A stretch of 5,962 nucleotides of DNA. Source: an uncultured Collinsella sp. (GTDB lineage Bacteria; Actinomycetota; Coriobacteriia; Coriobacteriales; Coriobacteriaceae). The DNA lies in NCBI GenBank assembly GCA_900759435.1, contig CAAEVD010000058.1, positions 1 through 5,962 on the forward strand, read 5' to 3'. The notes beneath the pieces were generated by a model. That model saw only the letters and a list, made by a program, of their open reading frames with translations, did not search any database and had not been told where the DNA came from. Positions 1 to 5,343 of this stretch are shown one piece after another (the first letter of the stretch is position 1; each line of letters opens with the position of its first letter). A program made the position numbers and the translations under genes.

Positions 1-708
1 ACGGCGCTGGGCTTGGGTCTATTTGATTGCGGCGTCGATCCACGCGACTTTTCGGCCGCAAACGAGCGCGCTCGTCGCCACCCGGGCATCATCGCCGGCG
101 TTGGGCTTCACCCCTGGTGGCTCGCCGATGGCCACTGCGGTTTTGCCGAAGTCAATCTGCTTTGCGAAGTTGCTGCCCAAGAACGCTACATCGGCGAAGT
201 CGGACTCGACTTTTCCGCGCGCTTTGCTGGAAGTGAGCCGCTACAAATACAGGCACTTAACCGGCTCTGCGATGCGCTCGTGCAGCATCCTCTTACCGGG
301 CGCGTGATATCAATTCACGCCGTTCGTTCGGCAGGAGCCGTACTGGACGTCCTCGAATCGCATGGACTACTCATCCCAAACCCCGACTCCCCCGCTATCA
401 TCTTCCACTGGTTTAGCGGCACTTCGGACGAACTCACCCGCGCGCGTAATGCGGGCTGCTATTTTTCCGTCAACGAACGCATGCTCGCGACCAAGCGCGG
501 TCGCGAATACGCACGACAGATTCCACTCGACCGCCTACTGCTCGAGACCGATGCGCCGGCCGAGCCAAACACAGAAACAAGCGCGCAGTCGCTCATCAGG
601 TCGCTCACAAGGACCTCAGAACGCATCACCTCGCTCAAAAACTGCGACGCAAAGCGCATCGAGTCGATAGTTTTAACAAATGCGCGCTCTGTTTTTGACC
701 TTCGCTAA
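1..708 (+). CDS. TatD-family metal-dependent hydrolase (3' part; start lies before the window)
   Basis: The reading frame is open from base 1 to the TAA at 706-708, giving 235 residues. TatD proteins usually have about 255-265, so roughly the first 20-25 residues, including the N-terminal HxH metal motif, are off the window. Seen in the sequence, numbering from base 1: GVGLHPW at 33-39, the metal-ligand motif GEVGLD at 65-70, SIHAVRSAGAVLD at 104-116 with H106, FHWFSG at 135-140 with H136, and LLETDAP at 180-186 with D184. These are the core landmarks of the TatD amidohydrolase-fold deoxyribonucleases, which cleave DNA with divalent metals. The biological substrate here is unknown. The HWFSG and HxxRSAGAVLD wording differs from housekeeping TatD and resembles the TatD-like subgroup that includes QatD of the Qat anti-phage system. 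No Qat partner is visible, so this is only a lead. It converges on the frl operon downstream. Confidence 0.9.
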   Translation, partial: TALGLGLFDCGVDPRDFSAANERARRHPGIIAGVGLHPWWLADGHCGFAEVNLLCEVAAQERYIGEVGLDFSARFAGSEPLQIQALNRLCDALVQHPLTGRVISIHAVRSAGAVLDVLESHGLLIPNPDSPAIIFHWFSGTSDELTRARNAGCYFSVNERMLATKRGREYARQIPLDRLLLETDAPAEPNTETSAQSLIRSLTRTSERITSLKNCDAKRIESIVLTNARSVFDLR

Positions 709-713
709 CCCCT

Positions 714-744
714 GGTGTGCAAAAAATGCCAAATATGAGTACTG
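714..744 (+). repeat. Left arm of a perfect 31-bp inverted repeat
   Basis: This 31-base segment begins GGTGTGC, runs through an A6 tract (721-726) and ends in GAGTACTG. Its exact reverse complement is at 916-946. It starts 5 nt after the tatD stop codon. The identity breaks at both ends of the arm: T713 does not pair with G947, and C745 does not pair with A915. It contains no plausible gene of its own. Confidence 0.92.
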
Positions 745-853
745 CTACCGGAATGGATACATTTCTTTTAACTTTCCAACCGCCAGAATAATCCTCGATT
801 GTCCGCTAATTAAAGCTTTTACAGTCATTCATCCTGCGTTTTCACAAATCTTA

Positions 854-890
854 AACCCCTCCAGACGCTCAAATCACGTCTGAAGGGGTT
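854..890 (-). terminator. Strong hairpin between convergent genes, likely (bidirectional) terminator
   Basis: Arms 854-867 and 877-890 pair over 14 positions around a 9-nt loop (868-876). The only irregular position is C861/A883. This is a C-A mismatch in a plus-strand transcript but a G-U wobble in a minus-strand transcript, so the fold is complete only in RNA read from the frl operon. In that direction the stem ends GGGGUU and continues UAAGAUUUG, a short broken U-rich tail. In the tatD direction it continues GAUUUUG. Neither is an ideal U-run, but position and stem strength argue for transcription termination from both sides. Confidence 0.65.
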
Positions 891-901
891 GATTTTGCTG
901 C

Positions 902-914
902 GACTAAATTAGTC
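902..914. repeat. 13-nt palindrome with 6-bp arms around a single A
   Basis: GACTAA and TTAGTC flank one central A (908). The dyad lies between the 854-890 hairpin and the right 31-bp arm. It is too short and its loop too small to be a stable RNA hairpin. It could be a protein-binding dyad or chance in an AT-rich stretch. Confidence 0.3.
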
Positions 915-915
915 A

Positions 916-946
916 CAGTACTCATATTTGGCATTTTTTGCACACC
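916..946 (-). repeat. Right arm of a perfect 31-bp inverted repeat
   Basis: This is the exact reverse complement of 714-744, begins CAGTACTC and ends GCACACC on the plus strand. It carries a T6 tract (934-939). It abuts the GC-rich stem-loop that follows the frlD stop codon, with one base (947) between them. Confidence 0.92.
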
Positions 947-947
947 G

Positions 948-981
948 GGTCCCGAGGAGGCGCCTGCACCTCCCCGGGACC
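948..981 (-). terminator. GC-rich stem-loop immediately after the frlD stop
   Basis: Arms 948-960 and 969-981 pair over 13 positions with an 8-nt loop (961-968). The single irregular pair, A955/C974, is a mismatch on the plus strand but a G-U wobble in minus-strand RNA, so the stem is fully paired in the frl transcript. It begins 6 nt past the frlD stop codon. No U-tract follows; the RNA continues into the A-rich inverted-repeat arm. It is therefore not a textbook intrinsic terminator. It may stabilise the mRNA 3' end or pause polymerase before the distal hairpin. Confidence 0.5.
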
Positions 982-987
982 GCTCGG

Positions 988-1851
988 CTATTCGACGATT
1001 GGTGCTCCGTGGCCCCAAGAGCCTTCCATGCCGCACACGGTCGAGGCAAACCCGGCAGCAAAGTCGAGCGCACGCTCGATGGCCTCGGCACCATCCTCAC
1101 CACGCTTGGCGGAATCGAGATAGCACATCAAAAACGAAGTGAGGAACGAGTCGCCCGCCCCCATGGTGTCCTTCATGTCCGTTACCGGCTTAGCCAGCTG
1201 GCGGTAATAACGCTCGCCGTCGTAAGCAATGCAGCCCTCGGCGCCCGCCGTAGCCGACACAAAACGCGGACCCAGGCCCTTCACCCATGCCAGACGCTCG
1301 CGAATCTCGTCCTCGCTCGCGGCATCCGCCGCACTAAAGAAAGCAAAATCGACGTAGGGCGCAATCTGCTCGTAGTACTCGTCGGTGGAGTCGTCCGAAA
1401 AGTCAAAAGAGACCGTGACGCCCGCAGCCTTCAACTTGGGCAGCTCGCGCTCGGTAAAGCAATAGTTGCCCGAATGAACCACATCGAACTGCTTCATGTA
1501 CGAAAGGTCAAAGCGATCGAGGACATAGCGCGCATCGCCACGGATACCGCCCTCGTTGGAGCCGAGGAAGACACGGTCACCGTCAACGACGGTCACGCGA
1601 GCCGCTCCGTTCTCGCCAATCATCTGCTCGCACTTGTCAAGCTCGATACCCTCATCCTCGAGGCTTGCAATGACATGCTCGGCAGCGGCGTCATTGCCAA
1701 AAATGCCCATGTATGCGGAGCGTGCGGCACCGCATTTCTTGGCATAAACGGCGAAGTTCACCGCATTGCCGCCGGGATACATGGTGTGGATATGCTCGTA
1801 GCGATCGACGACGTTGTCGCCAAATCCGAGCGCGTTAACGTTAAATGCCAT
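988..1851 (-). CDS. frlD: Fructoselysine 6-kinase, PfkB/ribokinase family
   Basis: This 287-residue protein is predicted to phosphorylate fructoselysine with ATP at the 6-position of the sugar, in the cytoplasm, supplying the substrate of FrlB. Motifs seen: GDNVVDRY at 11-18, the sugar-site PGGNAVN at 26-32, DRVFLGSNEGG at 92-102, SFDFSD at 148-153, and the PfkB signature DTMGAGDSF at 228-236 with catalytic base D234. The GDN, GGNAVN, VSFDFSD and DTMGAGDSF segments closely resemble E. coli FrlD as I remember it. Length is typical of the family. The ATG at 1849-1851 has an AAGGAG Shine-Dalgarno at 1860-1865 and lies 14 nt after the frlB stop. It is the last gene of the operon, ending in TAG. 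Related FraD kinases act on fructose-asparagine, so substrate is inferred from the full gene set. Confidence 0.9.
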   Translation of the reverse strand: MAFNVNALGFGDNVVDRYEHIHTMYPGGNAVNFAVYAKKCGAARSAYMGIFGNDAAAEHVIASLEDEGIELDKCEQMIGENGAARVTVVDGDRVFLGSNEGGIRGDARYVLDRFDLSYMKQFDVVHSGNYCFTERELPKLKAAGVTVSFDFSDDSTDEYYEQIAPYVDFAFFSAADAASEDEIRERLAWVKGLGPRFVSATAGAEGCIAYDGERYYRQLAKPVTDMKDTMGAGDSFLTSFLMCYLDSAKRGEDGAEAIERALDFAAGFASTVCGMEGSWGHGAPIVE

Positions 1852-1859
1852 GGCCTTTG

Positions 1860-1865
1860 CTCCTT
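1860..1865 (-). promoter_or_regulatory. Shine-Dalgarno of frlD
   Basis: AAGGAG on the minus strand directly follows the frlB stop codon TAG (1866-1868) and is 8 nt from the frlD ATG. It fixes the frlD start and suggests re-initiation by ribosomes finishing frlB. Confidence 0.8.
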
Positions 1866-2834
1866 CTAGTACTCGACAACACCCATATAGCGACGGAAAT
1901 CGGGATCGTGATCAAACACCTTGCCGCGTGCAGCACGCAGCTCGCAGTTCATGGCGTAGAACAGCACCGGGTCCAGATAGGCACGGACGCTCGCCGGCAC
2001 GGCTTCCATACCGTACTCCTTGGCATCGAGCACCATCAGCGTATCGGTATGCGTCTTAAGGAACGCCAGGGCGCGCTCGTCCATAGCACGGCACTCGCTG
2101 GAGCCCATCTGCAGGAAGTAAAAAACGCCATCCTGAGTAGCCTCGAAGGGGCCATGGAAGTACTCGGCAGAGTGGATGTAGCTGCAGTGCTGCCACTGCA
2201 TCTCCATAAGAGAGCAGATAGCGAAACCGTAGGTCTGGCTAAAGTTGGGACCGCTGCCCAGAATATAGAAGAACTCGTGCTCCTGGCAAAGCTTGGCAAA
2301 GCGATCGCCCAGCTCGGCATTTACCTTCTCGCGTGCCGGGGGAAGAATCTTATCCATCTCGGCGATACCGGCATACATATCGGCAAGATCGGCGTAGCCC
2401 TCCTGCTGATCGAGCAGCTCTGCCGCAAGCGACAGCGAAATGCCAGCGGGGACCTCGGCCTGCGGCACACCCTCGCCCCATGGGTAGACCCACGTGGTCC
2501 ACTTGCCGGAGTCGATCTTGGATCCAGCGTTGTCGGTCTGGGCGATCACCGTAGCGCCGGCGGCAAGGGCAATCTCGCAGCCCTCGACGACCTCCGGGGT
2601 ATTGCCACTGTGGCTGCAAGCGATGACCAGGGACTTCTCGCCCAGACGACGCGGACGCATAATGTCGAATTCACGTGCGGTATAGATATACGAAGTGAAG
2701 GTGGTTGCCTCGCGCTGCAGAAGCTCATGAGCCGGGATCAAATCGATCATGGAGCCACCGCAAGCAATCCAGTAGACGCTGTCGAACTTGCCCTTCTCGG
2801 CAATTGCCTCTTTGATCAGATCGTGTGCGTTCAT
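1866..2834 (-). CDS. frlB: Fructoselysine-6-phosphate deglycase, two SIS domains
   Basis: This 322-residue cytoplasmic enzyme is predicted to split fructoselysine 6-phosphate into glucose 6-phosphate and lysine. Two sugar-isomerase (SIS) domains are visible, at about residues 17-130 and 185-310. The first contains IACGGSM (23-29) and the phosphate-binding SHSGNT (74-79). The second contains LGSGP (192-196), LMEMQW (209-214) and SAEYFHGPFE (222-231). E211 and H227 are 16 residues apart, the spacing I recall for the catalytic Glu/His pair of FraB and FrlB deglycases. The C terminus, DHDPDFRRYMGVVEY, resembles the FrlB ending. I chose ATG 2832-2834 because AAAGGAA lies 6 nt upstream. The frame extends to a TTG at 2903 overlapping frlC, but that has no ribosome site. 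It is somewhat shorter than E. coli FrlB (about 340). FraB-type deglycases are the main alternative. Confidence 0.88.
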   Translation of the reverse strand: MNAHDLIKEAIAEKGKFDSVYWIACGGSMIDLIPAHELLQREATTFTSYIYTAREFDIMRPRRLGEKSLVIACSHSGNTPEVVEGCEIALAAGATVIAQTDNAGSKIDSGKWTTWVYPWGEGVPQAEVPAGISLSLAAELLDQQEGYADLADMYAGIAEMDKILPPAREKVNAELGDRFAKLCQEHEFFYILGSGPNFSQTYGFAICSLMEMQWQHCSYIHSAEYFHGPFEATQDGVFYFLQMGSSECRAMDERALAFLKTHTDTLMVLDAKEYGMEAVPASVRAYLDPVLFYAMNCELRAARGKVFDHDPDFRRYMGVVEY

Positions 2835-2895
2835 ATCCAGTTCCTTTCTTGTTTGGCCGCAATCAATGACGTTGGCTGCGTGGCCGATAGTTGTT
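2835..2895 (-). other. 61-bp frlC-frlB spacer with a weak imperfect dyad
   Basis: This is the longest gap inside the operon; the other junctions are 1-14 nt. It holds the frlB ribosome site and an imperfect dyad: GGCCGCA at 2855-2861 against TGCGTGGCC at 2877-2885, needing a 2-nt bulge. I see no convincing -35/-10 pair. It could be an mRNA-processing or differential-expression point, but the structure is weak. Confidence 0.25.
2841..2847 (-). promoter_or_regulatory. Shine-Dalgarno of frlB (decides the start)
   Basis: AAAGGAA on the minus strand ends 6 nt before the ATG at 2832-2834. It selects this ATG over the in-frame TTG at 2901-2903, which would add 23 residues with no homology to the family. 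Confidence 0.75.
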
Positions 2896-3747
2896 TTAGT
2901 CAATCAGATATTTCTCGAATGCGGCCATGTTCTTGGCATCTGCCGCCGCCGGATCATCGTAGTAACGACCGTCCGTGATTTCCTGGCCCAGCATGCCGTC
3001 GAAACCATGGACGTTGAGTGTGGCAACGAAGGCGTCCATATCGTGCTTGCCATCGCCCCACACCAGATGGCCATACGGGTCACCGTCGATAAAGTGCATC
3101 TCGTGAATTGCTCCATCACCAAAGGCGGCAAACCAGTCCTCGAGCGTCTCGCCTGCAACGCCCATCGCGGTTGTATCAACCATGGGCTGTAAATACGGGC
3201 TCGCGACCTCGTCAATCATGCGCTTCGCATCGGAAACCGTCGTCACAAGGTTGCTCTCCTCGGGACGCAGGCTTTCCATCGTAAGCACCAGACCGTGCTC
3301 GCCGGCATACTCCGCCAGAATGGACAAGTGCTCGCGGCTGCGCTTCCAGGCTTCCTCGCGGTCCTCGTCCCAGTCGCCCCAGCCCGAGTTGATGGACATG
3401 CGGTCGCACCCAAGTACCTCGGCAAGCTCAATGCCGTGCTTAAAGTACGCCAGGCTGCGCTGTTCATGCAGCGGTTTGCGTGCGCAGTACTGCCAAGGAT
3501 AGACAACGTTCTCGGGGCACAGAGTACGATACCTAAGCCCACGGTCTGCAGCCTTTTTCGCCAGGACCTCAGCCTCAAAGTAGCCCGTATGGTCGAGCGT
3601 CACATGCGGCTCTGCGCACCACAGCTCAATGGACTCAAAGCCCAAACGCTGCTGCACATCAAGGAAGTAATCGAGCGACCACATGATGTAGTGGATATTC
3701 ATGCCCGCAATCTGTTCGCGGCGCAGCGTCGGCTTGGATTCAGACAT
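2896..3747 (-). CDS. frlC: Fructoselysine 3-epimerase-like protein, xylose-isomerase-like TIM barrel
   Basis: This 283-residue protein belongs to the sugar phosphate isomerase/epimerase (AP endonuclease 2-like) superfamily. It is predicted to interconvert psicoselysine and fructoselysine so that both Amadori epimers enter the FrlD/FrlB route. Four metal ligands can be placed in the usual order and spacing: E158 in TMESLRP, D191 in MVDTTAM, H218 in EMHFIDGD, and E256 in GQEIT. The segments FESIELWCAEPH (37-48), CPENVVYPWQY (77-87) and RPEESNLVTTVSDA (161-174) parallel E. coli FrlC (YDGIEIW..RPH, TPETNGYPYN, PYESNVV). ATG 3745-3747 has a perfect AAGGAGG 6 nt upstream and starts one base after the amidohydrolase stop. 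Superfamily members have varied substrates, so the FrlC assignment rests on resemblance plus adjacent frlB and frlD. Confidence 0.82.
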   Translation of the reverse strand: MSESKPTLRREQIAGMNIHYIMWSLDYFLDVQQRLGFESIELWCAEPHVTLDHTGYFEAEVLAKKAADRGLRYRTLCPENVVYPWQYCARKPLHEQRSLAYFKHGIELAEVLGCDRMSINSGWGDWDEDREEAWKRSREHLSILAEYAGEHGLVLTMESLRPEESNLVTTVSDAKRMIDEVASPYLQPMVDTTAMGVAGETLEDWFAAFGDGAIHEMHFIDGDPYGHLVWGDGKHDMDAFVATLNVHGFDGMLGQEITDGRYYDDPAAADAKNMAAFEKYLID

Positions 3748-3748
3748 C

Positions 3749-5332
3749 TTATGCCTCCTTATTTCGATCGAACACGATTTGTCCGTCCGACATCGTCATA
3801 TCAACCGCAAGATCGCGTGCGTCGCGATAATCGAGGTCAAACACATCCCGATCGAGCACGCAGATATCGGCAAGCTTGCCGACCTCGAGCGTACCCAGCT
3901 CATCTTCGCGCATCAGATCGTACGCGCCCCCGGCAGTCCAAGCGCGCAAGAGCTCGACAAGCGTCAGCGTGTTGACCTCATTCACGGGCAGTCCGTCGGC
4001 GAAGAATCCGCCGCACGCGCTGTAGATTGACTCGCCCAGGCTCGGAATCAACAGCGGCAAATCCGTTCCACAGCACACCGTGCATCCGGAATCTTCCATG
4101 CCGCGGCGATTCCAGCTGTGCAAAAGTCGCGTCTCGCCAATTTGTCGACGCATCATCGACAGGCAATCCTCGCGCCGGTCCAGCGTCAGAATCTGCGGAT
4201 AGACCTCGCAAATTCCACCTAACTTGCCAAACTCGACAAGATCGGTCGGGTCAGAGTTCTCGAGATCGGTAATCGCATGGCGGCGAAGCATCCGTCCATG
4301 CTCGTCTCGAGGCAGCGAGGCATAGAGCGCCACGGTGCGACGAACGGCGCCATCGCCCTGGCAATGCAAGGAATATCGGAAGCCGTCAGCATCAATTGCA
4401 CGCAGCTCGTTCTCAATCAGATCCCACTCTGGCTCCTCGACGACCGTCTTGCCGGCAGCGCCCGCATCGGCCGTATCCTCATAGGGGTCAATCATCTCGG
4501 CAAGCCCCGCCCATACGCCGCGATCGGTCATACGGTTGAAGCCAGAAAAACGAACGAACGGTCCCCGGAAGCGCTCTCGTGCCTCGCGAGCATATGCCAG
4601 ATTTGCACCAGCGCCCACCGGCTGCGACATCATAGAGACGCGAACCGTCAGCTCGCCAGATTCCTCACGGCGAGCCATTTCGTCGGCAAAGCCGTAGTAG
4701 TCATCAAACGCCATCTCCTTGATGGCGGTAACGCCGCGCTCGTTAAGCATGCTCATGTAGTCCGAATACCCCGCGCGCACCTCGGGCAACGCGAGGAAAT
4801 CGCTCATCATGCGCCAGATCTTCTCGGCATAGCACGCCTGCGGTGTAAAACCGTATCGCGCACTGGCGGCAGCATTGAGAACGCAGGTCTCCGCGCCCGG
4901 TGTAAAGCAGACGACAGGGATATCACCAAAAAACTCGTCAAACACAGCTGCCGTATTTGCGTTCTCGGCATCCGATGCCAACGTTTCGGATAGGTTGTGG
5001 CCAAAAGCCGCCGCGCAATCCGGATGATCTTCTTTCCATGCACGCAAGAGCGACACGGCCTCTTTGGCATCAGCGATGCCGGACAGATCAGACCCCAACG
5101 TCCGCAGCGCCCAGCCTGTATAGAAGGTATGTACATCGATCAGACCAGGCATGACGGTGCGGTCGCCCAGATCAACTACCTCGTCCGCCTGGGTCAAATA
5201 CGAAGCCACCTCACACTTGGTGCCAACCGCCTCAATTCGATTGCCACGGACCGCTACGAAACCTTCAAACGGCAGGTCCCCCGTACCGGTAAAGACGCTC
5301 TTAGACGTCAGGACCGTTAAACGATCAGACAT
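3749..5332 (-). CDS. YtcJ-like amidohydrolase with an incomplete HxH motif, unknown substrate
   Basis: This 527-residue protein has the amidohydrolase-superfamily plan of the YtcJ (Amidohydro_3) branch. It begins with a small beta-sandwich (about 1-60), then MPGLIDVH at 61-68, the barrel, and a C-terminal LGTLEVGKLADICVLD segment (479-494) returning to the sandwich. Probable metal or active-site residues are K205 (TAIKEMAFDD), H323 (YSLHCQGDGAV), H352 (RRHAITDLENSD) and D424 (CCGTDLPL). The usual HxH is HTF here: H68 is present, but F70 replaces the second histidine. It may be a mononuclear enzyme or have changed chemistry. No signal peptide is seen, so it is cytoplasmic. I chose ATG 5330-5332, which has AGGTGG 5 nt upstream; a GTG at 5339-5341 would add three residues. 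Its position between transporter and frlC suggests a role on fructoselysine derivatives such as acylated or peptide-bound forms, which is an inference. Confidence 0.85.
   Translation of the reverse strand: MSDRLTVLTSKSVFTGTGDLPFEGFVAVRGNRIEAVGTKCEVASYLTQADEVVDLGDRTVMPGLIDVHTFYTGWALRTLGSDLSGIADAKEAVSLLRAWKEDHPDCAAAFGHNLSETLASDAENANTAAVFDEFFGDIPVVCFTPGAETCVLNAAASARYGFTPQACYAEKIWRMMSDFLALPEVRAGYSDYMSMLNERGVTAIKEMAFDDYYGFADEMARREESGELTVRVSMMSQPVGAGANLAYAREARERFRGPFVRFSGFNRMTDRGVWAGLAEMIDPYEDTADAGAAGKTVVEEPEWDLIENELRAIDADGFRYSLHCQGDGAVRRTVALYASLPRDEHGRMLRRHAITDLENSDPTDLVEFGKLGGICEVYPQILTLDRREDCLSMMRRQIGETRLLHSWNRRGMEDSGCTVCCGTDLPLLIPSLGESIYSACGGFFADGLPVNEVNTLTLVELLRAWTAGGAYDLMREDELGTLEVGKLADICVLDRDVFDLDYRDARDLAVDMTMSDGQIVFDRNKEA
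3754..3760 (-). promoter_or_regulatory. Shine-Dalgarno of frlC inside the amidohydrolase gene
   Basis: AAGGAGG on the minus strand overlaps the last sense codons (Lys-Glu-Ala) of the amidohydrolase and precedes the frlC ATG by 6 nt. The stop codon TAA (3749-3751) sits between the two, so translation of the two genes is very likely coupled. Confidence 0.85.
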
Positions 5333-5337
5333 CACAA

Positions 5338-5343
5338 CCACCT
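5338..5343 (-). promoter_or_regulatory. Shine-Dalgarno of the amidohydrolase
   Basis: AGGTGG on the minus strand overlaps the transporter stop codon TAG (5342-5344) and lies 5 nt before the ATG at 5330-5332. It favours the ATG over the GTG at 5339-5341, which falls inside this site. Confidence 0.65.

Larger units (their letters stand above)
714..946. mobile_element. Possible MITE-like or repetitive intergenic element bounded by 31-bp inverted arms
   Basis: The 233-bp unit has perfect 31-bp inverted ends, an interior visibly AT-richer than the surrounding genes, and no credible coding sequence. It also holds a strong internal hairpin and a small palindrome. That architecture fits a non-autonomous miniature element or a paired, BIME-like intergenic repeat. 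Against mobility, no clear target-site duplication flanks it (AACCCCT on the left, GGGTCCC on the right) and no transposase is present. It may equally be a structured bidirectional transcription end between two convergent genes. Calling it mobile is an inference from shape alone. Confidence 0.35.

Noticed and set aside
13..15. TTG at 13 as the start of the TatD gene
   Set aside because: The frame is open to base 1, and the conserved N-terminal HxH strand must lie upstream, so the gene is cut by the window edge.
745..853. Promoter in the AT-rich interior of the inverted-repeat element
   Set aside because: No convincing -35/-10 pair with proper spacing is visible, and neither direction has a start of a supported gene downstream.
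680..883. Small plus-strand frame starting inside tatD
   Set aside because: It runs through the left repeat arm and the terminator hairpin, has no ribosome site, and is explained by the repeat.
714..946. CRISPR array or attachment site
   Set aside because: There are only two repeat copies, they are inverted rather than direct, and no integrase, cas gene or tRNA is present.
928..1869. Long plus-strand open frame opposite frlD (313 codons)
   Set aside because: It is antisense to a kinase with clear family motifs, has no recognisable domain, and is explained by the GC-biased codon pattern of the real gene.
2835..2903. N-terminal extension of frlB from TTG 2901-2903
   Set aside because: There is no Shine-Dalgarno, it overlaps the end of frlC, and the extra 23 residues do not fit the family. 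ATG 2832-2834 has a good ribosome site.
1845..2978. Long plus-strand open frame opposite frlB (377 codons)
   Set aside because: It is a shadow of the deglycase gene. It runs across the frlB-frlC junction and shows no domain.
3295..3975. Plus-strand open frame across the frlC and amidohydrolase junction
   Set aside because: It is antisense to two well-supported genes and has no recognisable motif.
4277..4993. Plus-strand open frame opposite the amidohydrolase
   Set aside because: It is a shadow frame; the minus-strand protein carries the superfamily landmarks.
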